Assembly (NCBI GenBank): GCA_934567115.1
Contig: CAKTJA010000093.1
Coordinates: 1-5,478 of the forward strand
DNA: 5,478 nucleotides
DNA from: an uncultured Oscillospiraceae bacterium
Lineage (GTDB): Bacteria > Bacillota > Clostridia > Oscillospirales > Oscillospiraceae
Direction of reading: 5' to 3'
This document shows, one piece after another, positions 1 through 3,686 of this stretch. The notes beneath the pieces were generated by a model. That model worked only from the letters and a program-made list of their open reading frames with translations. It was not told where the DNA came from and ran no database searches. Within the stretch, counting starts at the first letter, position 1, and each line of letters opens with the position of its first letter. Made by a program: the position numbers and the translations under genes.

Positions 1-316
1 TTCCGACGTTCACCTCTTTGCCCGGGACGGTCACGTCCACGGCCTCCGTCCGCAGCTTCAGGGCAAGCGCTCTGGCGGCAAGCTCCTTCGCGCGCGCGTC
101 CACGGTCTGCTCCAGCCGGGCGCGCACCTCGTTGGCAAGCTGTCCGATCACCGGGCGCTCCTCCGCACTGAGCTTTCCCATCTGCTTCAAAACGGCGGTC
201 AGCTCGCCCTTTTTGCCGAGATACTGCACGCGCAGCGCCTCCAGCTCCTCCGCCTTTTCCGCGCCGAGAATGGCGTCAAGCGCTTTTGCGCGGATGGCCT
301 CCAGTTCCTGCTTCAT
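1..316 (-). CDS. pheS: Phenylalanine--tRNA ligase alpha subunit, N-terminal part (partial at window edge)
   Basis: Cytosolic alpha subunit of the PheST tetramer, which charges tRNA-Phe with phenylalanine. Only the first 105 codons are in the window; family members run to about 340 residues, so the catalytic class II core lies beyond the left edge. What is visible is the N-terminal helical, coiled-coil-prone tRNA-contacting domain. It includes the family-typical stretch VQYLGKKGELTAVLKQMGKL (residues 30-49), then LSAEERPVIGQLANEVR, and the start of the region leading to the core (VTVPGKE, 96-101). The start is the ATG at 314-316, with an AAGGAG ribosome binding site at 324-329, 7 nt upstream. 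It begins 55 nt after the stop of the deacetylase gene, with no terminator or good promoter between, so it is probably the second gene of the T-box operon. The Phe specifier in the leader independently supports the assignment. pheT would be expected next, outside the window. Confidence 0.93.
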   Translation of the reverse strand, partial: MKQELEAIRAKALDAILGAEKAEELEALRVQYLGKKGELTAVLKQMGKLSAEERPVIGQLANEVRARLEQTVDARAKELAARALALKLRTEAVDVTVPGKEVNVG

Positions 317-323
317 ATCGTTT

Positions 324-329
324 CTCCTT
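324..329 (-). promoter_or_regulatory. Ribosome binding site of pheS
   Basis: The minus strand reads AAGGAG, 7 nt before the ATG at 316. It fixes the pheS start and shows that pheS has its own translation initiation signal inside the 55-nt intergenic gap. Confidence 0.8.
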
Positions 330-371
330 CTTCAAGATTACTGTATAAACCGAAAAATCGTTCGTGTAAGA

Positions 372-1172
372 TCATTTGACAAAGCTTTCCGCCCGCTCCG
401 TCTGCGTGACGTTGTAGCGCGGAAGCTTATAGAGGCTGCGCTCCGGACAGGCCCGCCCCCGTTTCGAGGTCACGCTCACGCGGAAGGCGTTCCCGATCAG
501 CTCGTTCGCCCACGGCTCCACCTTTCCGAGCGGATAGGCGAAATAGGCCGGTTTTTTCCCAAGCTCGTGCTCGATCACATTCACGCTCTCGTCAAGATCG
601 CCGCCCACGCGCAGCGCGTATTCCTCGCGCGTTTCGCCCGCAAGCCGCGCGATCCCCTGCGTGGAGCCGCCGTCTCCTCCGTGGCTGTCGTAGGTGTGCG
701 ACCCGAATTCGACCAGCCCGCTCTCCGCCATCTCGCGGCATTCGTCCCAGGTGAGAAAGCCCGGCTCCGTGCCGATCTTGCCGACGATCAGCGCCACCGC
801 CGCCTTCGCCCCGAACTCCTGCAAAAGCGGGAACGCGTAGGTGTAGTTACTCTCATAGCCGTCGTCGAAGGTCAGCATCACGGCCTTGTCCGGAAGCGGC
901 TGCCCGTCGGCGAGAACGCCCTCGGCAAGCTCGCTCGGCAGCACGGTCGCGTACCCATGCTCCGCAAGCCACTCCAGATCCTCGCGCAGCCGGTCGGGCT
1001 GCATGGTCCACGCTGTCTGACAATATTCCTCCTCCGGGGCAAAATTATGATACATCAAAACCGTCACGTGCCGGCGCGGCTGCGCACAGGCTGCGGCGAA
1101 CGCGCAGACCGCCGTCAGTGCGCACAGCGCACAGACAGCCAGTCTGACCGGCCGCGATATTCTCTTTTTCAT
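372..1172 (-). CDS. Secreted or lipid-anchored polysaccharide deacetylase (CE4 / NodB homology family)
   Basis: Predicted 266-residue extracytoplasmic CE4 deacetylase, which would remove N-acetyl (or O-acetyl) groups from peptidoglycan or another polysaccharide; the substrate cannot be read from sequence. Residues 1-30 form a signal peptide: basic MKKR, hydrophobic core to about 28, then AAAC with Cys29. That could be a weak lipobox or a type I signal peptidase site. The fold start LMYHNF is at 39-44. Motif 1, TFDDGY (101-106), supplies the catalytic base Asp103 and metal-binding Asp104. Motif 2, HTYDSH (159-164), would give metal ligands His159 and His164, with one residue more between the histidines than the textbook HxxxH form. 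FAYPLG (211-216) matches motif 3. The chosen ATG has an AGGGAG site 7 nt upstream; an in-frame extension to 1256 runs through the T-box and terminator and is rejected. It is the first gene after a Phe T-box and is followed by pheS, an odd pairing. The catalytic motifs look intact. Confidence 0.9.
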   Translation of the reverse strand: MKKRISRPVRLAVCALCALTAVCAFAAACAQPRRHVTVLMYHNFAPEEEYCQTAWTMQPDRLREDLEWLAEHGYATVLPSELAEGVLADGQPLPDKAVMLTFDDGYESNYTYAFPLLQEFGAKAAVALIVGKIGTEPGFLTWDECREMAESGLVEFGSHTYDSHGGDGGSTQGIARLAGETREEYALRVGGDLDESVNVIEHELGKKPAYFAYPLGKVEPWANELIGNAFRVSVTSKRGRACPERSLYKLPRYNVTQTERAESFVK

Positions 1173-1193
1173 AAAGCCTCTCCCTTCCAACAC

Positions 1194-1229
1194 AAAAAGC
1201 CCCCCGTCCACAATGGGACGAAAGGCCTT
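1194..1229 (-). terminator. Rho-independent terminator of the T-box leader
   Basis: On the minus strand a roughly 14-bp hairpin, including several G-U pairs, has the core CGTCC-(CATTGT)-GGACG and is followed by TTTTT at 1194-1198. Its 5' arm contains the TTCGTCCC segment that also pairs with the T-box TGGG, so terminator and antiterminator are mutually exclusive. This is the off-state of the riboswitch, expected when tRNA-Phe is charged. Confidence 0.85.
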
Positions 1230-1424
1230 CTTCCGTGGTACCACCCAAATTCGCACGGATCCCGTGCGCGCTTTTGACCGTGCTAACGGCGGTCAGCCGT
1301 CCGCGTATTTCCCCGCAGCCGCTCCCGGGCGAACCAAACGACGCCCCGCAGACCGGTTTTCAGCCAGCGGCCGGTCCTCTCTTGGCAGGGTAAGCACGTT
1401 ATTTTCCCGTTCCACGCGTTTCTG
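1194..1424 (-). promoter_or_regulatory. T-box riboswitch, tRNA-Phe specific (TTC specifier)
   Basis: This 5' leader senses uncharged tRNA-Phe and controls the deacetylase-pheS operon by antitermination. The minus strand shows, in order: Stem I closed by CGCGT (1414-1418) with ACGCG (1302-1306); the Stem I distal motif AGAGAGGACCGGCCGCTGGC (1363-1382), followed by GAAAACCGG; a specifier region GGTTCGCCCGGGAGC in which TTC at 1331-1333 sits in the usual place before the GGAGC; a 6-bp hairpin TGACCG/CGGTCA (1275-1295); a Stem III hairpin CGCACGG-GAT-CCGTGCG (1252-1268); and the T-box core TGGGTGGTACCACGG (1230-1244), ending in the terminator. The bulge TGGT pairs with an ACCA tRNA end, as expected for a tRNA with discriminator A. 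The Phe specifier agrees with pheS downstream. The 5' end is estimated from the promoter. Confidence 0.92.
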
Positions 1425-1430
1425 TGCTTA

Positions 1431-1459
1431 GTTATAGCATACCGCAGACAAACTTGCAA
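1431..1459 (-). promoter_or_regulatory. Promoter of the T-box / deacetylase / pheS operon
   Basis: A -35 TTGCAA at 1454-1459 and a -10 TATAAC at 1431-1436 are separated by exactly 17 nt. A TG one base before the -10 makes it an extended -10 (TGCTATAAC). This fits a housekeeping sigma-A promoter, with the RNA start near 1424. The terminator of the neighbouring operon ends 31 nt upstream, so the unit is insulated. Confidence 0.8.
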
Positions 1460-1490
1460 GAAAAATTTTAACCGCCGCTCCGCTTCCCCG

Positions 1491-1520
1491 AAAAGGACCG
1501 CCCGCAGCTGCGGACGGTCC
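1491..1520 (-). terminator. Rho-independent terminator of the dihydropyrimidinase / membrane protein operon
   Basis: On the minus strand, GGACCGTCCGC-AGCT-GCGGGCGGTCC forms an 11-bp GC-rich stem with a 4-nt loop, followed by TTTT (1491-1494). It begins 8 nt after the stop of the membrane protein gene. There is no T run on the plus strand, so it is directional. Confidence 0.85.
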
Positions 1521-1528
1521 CCCGTTCT

Positions 1529-2032
1529 CTATGCGTTCTGTTCATCGCTCCGCGCTTCGACGGGAGCGGCGCTCTCCGTTCCTTCGGGAACGTCGCCGTG
1601 CGCCTCGCGCTCCTTCTCCGTCCGGGCCGCCTCCGCGCGCTCGCGCTCCTCCGCCGCGCCCTGCTCACGCGCGCGGGAGACCTCCTCCCGCCGCCGCTTA
1701 TCCGCCTGCTCCATCGCCTTTTCAAGCCGCCGGCGGTTGACCCGCCTTTCCACGCCGTGTATAGCATGCAGCAAAAGGACCGTCACCACCGCCGCAAGCC
1801 CCGCCCAGCTCCACGCCGGGAGGACGGCGACCGTTTTCAGTGACCACAGCCCCGCCTGAATGCCGAGAAAGCAGCTTCCCACAGACGCGGCGAGCGACAC
1901 GCCGAAGAGAAGCACCCACAGCACCGACCTGACGGCGGAGGACCTGCGTGCGCGCAGGTGCGCGATCAGAAACAGGACGGCAAGCAGGAAGAGCGCCGGG
2001 TACTGCGAAAGCAGGATCGTGCGAAGCTCCAT
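1529..2032 (-). CDS. Hypothetical membrane protein with three predicted TM segments and a charged C-terminal tail
   Basis: I do not recognise a family for this 167-residue protein. It has three hydrophobic segments of membrane-spanning length, at about 11-27, 35-58 and 67-92, with short loops. They are followed from about residue 94 to 145 by a tail very rich in Arg, Glu, Lys and Ala (for example EKAMEQADKRRREEVSRARE) that should form a long helix or coiled coil. A low-complexity acidic end follows (about 146-167). The basic residues flanking the segments (HLRARR, ERRVNRRR) suggest that the tail is cytosolic. The ATG start has an AAGGAAGG site about 8 nt upstream. The gene starts 18 nt after the dihydropyrimidinase stop and is followed directly by a terminator, so it should be the last gene of that operon. 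It could be a scaffold or accessory membrane protein, but no function is assigned. Coding status rests on the ribosome binding site, the hydropathy pattern, operon spacing and the terminator position. Confidence 0.8.
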   Translation of the reverse strand: MELRTILLSQYPALFLLAVLFLIAHLRARRSSAVRSVLWVLLFGVSLAASVGSCFLGIQAGLWSLKTVAVLPAWSWAGLAAVVTVLLLHAIHGVERRVNRRRLEKAMEQADKRRREEVSRAREQGAAEERERAEAARTEKEREAHGDVPEGTESAAPVEARSDEQNA

Positions 2033-2050
2033 CCGGCCGACCTTCCTTTC

Positions 2051-3433
2051 TTACAGCGAGCAGAGTCCACGGCGCAGATACTGCCCCTCGCGCCCGCCGA
2101 CGATCACGCCGTTTTCCACCATCAGCGTGCCGCGCAGGTACACCCGGACGATGCCGCCCTCGGTGCGCAGCCCCTCAAAGGGCGTGTAGCCCGCGCGGGA
2201 GACCATGTCCTGCGCGCTGAGGATATGGCTCGCGCCCGGATCGTAGACCACGATATCCGCGTCGGAGCCGGGAGCGATCACGCCCTTGCGCGGATAAAGC
2301 CCGTAAAGCTTCGCCGGGTTTTCGCACAGCGCCCGGCACATCGCGCCGACCGAGAGCTTCCCCGCCGCCACGCCGCAGGTGTACACGACCTCGCCGCGCG
2401 TTTCCACGCCGGGCAGACCGCCGGGGATCTTTGTGAAATCGCCGCGCCCCATATCCTTCTGCGCAAGGGTGAACGAGCAGTGGTCGGTGGAGATCGTCTG
2501 GATCTCGCCCCGGCGCAGGCCTCGCCAGAGCACCGCCTGATTTTCCTCGCTGCGGATCGGGGGCGCACAGACATAGCGCGCCGCCATCGACCAGCCGGGA
2601 TCGTGGTAAACGCCGTCGTCAAGCGCAAGGTACTGCGGGCAGGTCTCGACATAGACCTTCTGCCCGCGCGCACGCGCGGCGGCGACTTCCTTGAGCGCCT
2701 CGGCGTTCGTCAGGTGGACGATGACCACCGGCGTGCCCGCCGCCTCCGCGATGCGCAGGAGCCGGGCGACCGCCTCCGCCTCAAGATAGTCCGGACGGGC
2801 CTCCGGATGCGCGGACACATCTCCGCCGCGCCCGGCGGCCTTCAGCTCCGCGATGCGCGCGTCGATCACGCCGGCATTCTCGCAGTGCACGCCCGCGATC
2901 CCGCCGCGCCGGTGCAGCGCCTTGAGCGCGCTGTAGACCGCCCCGTCGCCGATCATCATCGCCGGGTAGGTCAGATACATCTTAAAGGAGGAGATCCCTG
3001 CGGCAAACATATCGTCCAGCTCGCCCTCGATCCCCTCGTTCCAGTCGTCGATGGTCATGTGGAAGCCGTAGTCGCATGAGCACAGCCCGTCCGCCTTTTT
3101 GTGCCACAGCTCCAGTCCGTAGGCAAGCGTTTCGCCCTTGTTCGGACAGGCGAAGTCGATCACGGTGGTCGTTCCGCCGCGTATGGCGCTTCGGCTCCCG
3201 GACTCGAAATCGTCCGCCGTCGTGGTGTTGCACACGTCAAGGTCGAAATGCGTGTGCGCGTCGATAAACCCCGGGAAAAGATAGCAGCCGGAAACGTCCG
3301 TGACCTCAGCCGCCTTCGCCTCCGCCGGCGGGATGTGCCCGACCTGCGCGATCTTCTCGCCGTCGATCAGCACGTCCGCGCGGCGGCTTCCGCGCGGCGT
3401 GACGACAAAGCCGCCCCTGAAAAGCTTTTTCAT
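2051..3433 (-). CDS. hydA: Dihydropyrimidinase / D-hydantoinase (amidohydrolase superfamily)
   Basis: Cytosolic cyclic-amide hydrolase of 460 residues, the usual family length, which opens the ring of dihydropyrimidines or 5-substituted hydantoins to N-carbamoyl products. All binuclear metal ligands can be placed: His60 and His62 (GFIDAHTHFD), the carboxylated lysine Lys151 (SSFKMYLTY), His183 (HCEN), His240 (VIVHLTN) and Asp317 (STDHCSF). Tyr156 corresponds to the catalytic-site tyrosine after the lysine. Other hallmarks are YVETCPQYL (261-269), CAPPIR (289-294), and QK..G..DF.KIPGGLPGVE (325-344). Two substrate-loop positions differ from the common form: SPP is APP, and IPNG is IPGG. The start is the ATG at 3431-3433, with AAGGAG 10 nt upstream; the GTG at 3440-3442 lies only one base from that site and is disfavoured. 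It is transcribed with the 167-residue membrane protein and divergently from the 5'-nucleotidase. Substrate (dihydrouracil, hydantoin or a related ring) is uncertain, so the gene symbol is tentative. Confidence 0.93.
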   Translation of the reverse strand: MKKLFRGGFVVTPRGSRRADVLIDGEKIAQVGHIPPAEAKAAEVTDVSGCYLFPGFIDAHTHFDLDVCNTTTADDFESGSRSAIRGGTTTVIDFACPNKGETLAYGLELWHKKADGLCSCDYGFHMTIDDWNEGIEGELDDMFAAGISSFKMYLTYPAMMIGDGAVYSALKALHRRGGIAGVHCENAGVIDARIAELKAAGRGGDVSAHPEARPDYLEAEAVARLLRIAEAAGTPVVIVHLTNAEALKEVAAARARGQKVYVETCPQYLALDDGVYHDPGWSMAARYVCAPPIRSEENQAVLWRGLRRGEIQTISTDHCSFTLAQKDMGRGDFTKIPGGLPGVETRGEVVYTCGVAAGKLSVGAMCRALCENPAKLYGLYPRKGVIAPGSDADIVVYDPGASHILSAQDMVSRAGYTPFEGLRTEGGIVRVYLRGTLMVENGVIVGGREGQYLRRGLCSL

Positions 3434-3443
3434 GCGTAGCACG

Positions 3444-3449
3444 CTCCTT
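3444..3449 (-). promoter_or_regulatory. Ribosome binding site of the dihydropyrimidinase gene
   Basis: AAGGAG on the minus strand lies 10 nt from the ATG at 3433 but only 1 nt from the upstream in-frame GTG at 3442. It therefore decides the start in favour of the ATG. Confidence 0.75.
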
Positions 3450-3486
3450 TACAGAGAAAAATAAAAAACGGAATAATCGTACTGAT

Positions 3487-3495
3487 ATTATCACA
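3487..3495 (-). promoter_or_regulatory. Possible extended -10 promoter element for the dihydropyrimidinase operon
   Basis: The minus strand reads TGTGATAAT, a TGn extended -10 with GATAAT as the hexamer. It would give an RNA start near 3480 and a leader of about 45 nt. No good -35 hexamer is found 16-18 nt upstream (GGTGGA at best), so the promoter is weak, activator-dependent or misplaced. It overlaps the near-perfect palindrome TGATATTATCA (3483-3493), which could be an operator. Confidence 0.4.
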
Positions 3496-3586
3496 ATTCC
3501 TCCGCAATTTCCACCGGAAAAGAGAAATCGGCAAAACAGACAAGAATCAGACCCGAAAATCTGTGATAATGGCAAGAGAATGGTGC

Positions 3587-3615
3587 TTGTACAAAACAGC
3601 CAAAAACGGTAAAAT
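3587..3615 (+). promoter_or_regulatory. Promoter of the 5'-nucleotidase gene
   Basis: A -35 TTGTAC at 3587-3592 and a -10 TAAAAT at 3610-3615, with a 17-nt spacer, lie in an A-rich stretch upstream of the nucleotidase gene. They predict an RNA start near 3622 and a 5' leader of about 65 nt. That leader contains a 7-bp hairpin (3634-3655) ahead of the ribosome binding site. Confidence 0.65.
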
Positions 3616-3633
3616 AATGATATCCCGTTTGGG

Positions 3634-3655
3634 GCGTTTCTTCCCTGTGAAGCGC
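3634..3655 (+). other. Short hairpin in the 5' leader of the nucleotidase gene
   Basis: GCGTTTC and GAAGCGC can pair over 7 bp (one G-U pair) around an 8-nt loop. It lies between the predicted RNA start and the ribosome binding site. No T run follows, so it is not a terminator. It could stabilise the transcript or be chance. Confidence 0.35.
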
Positions 3656-3672
3656 GTCTCAGGCAGAAAATC

Positions 3673-3678
3673 AGGAGG
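3673..3678 (+). promoter_or_regulatory. Ribosome binding site of the 5'-nucleotidase gene
   Basis: AGGAGG lies 8 nt before the ATG at 3687-3689. It is the strongest such site in the window and fixes the start immediately before a signal peptide. Confidence 0.85.
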
Positions 3679-3686
3679 AAAAAGCC

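Noticed and set aside
317..371. Separate promoter for pheS in the gap after the deacetylase (TTACAC ... TATACA on the minus strand)
   Set aside because: The -35 shares only two bases with the consensus and the spacing is 16 nt. This is too weak to call in an AT-rich 55-nt gap.
1173..1256. 28-codon in-frame upstream extension of the deacetylase
   Set aside because: It would be translated from the T-box core through the terminator hairpin and would bury the clear signal peptide. The internal ATG at 1172 has a proper ribosome binding site.
18..1277. 419-codon open frame on the plus strand
   Set aside because: It is antisense to pheS and the deacetylase and runs into the T-box. It has no recognisable domain and no ribosome binding site worth noting.
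1501..1512. CCGCAGCTGCGG-type palindrome as a possible operator or recombination site
   Set aside because: It is fully explained as the upper stem and loop of the intrinsic terminator at 1491-1520.
1958..3079. 373-codon open frame on the plus strand
   Set aside because: It is antisense to the dihydropyrimidinase and membrane protein genes. Its Arg/His/Ala-rich translation is typical of a GC-rich shadow frame.
3434..3442. Upstream GTG start for the dihydropyrimidinase
   Set aside because: It lies only 1 nt from the AAGGAG site, too close for initiation. The ATG three codons on has workable spacing and the usual family N-terminus.
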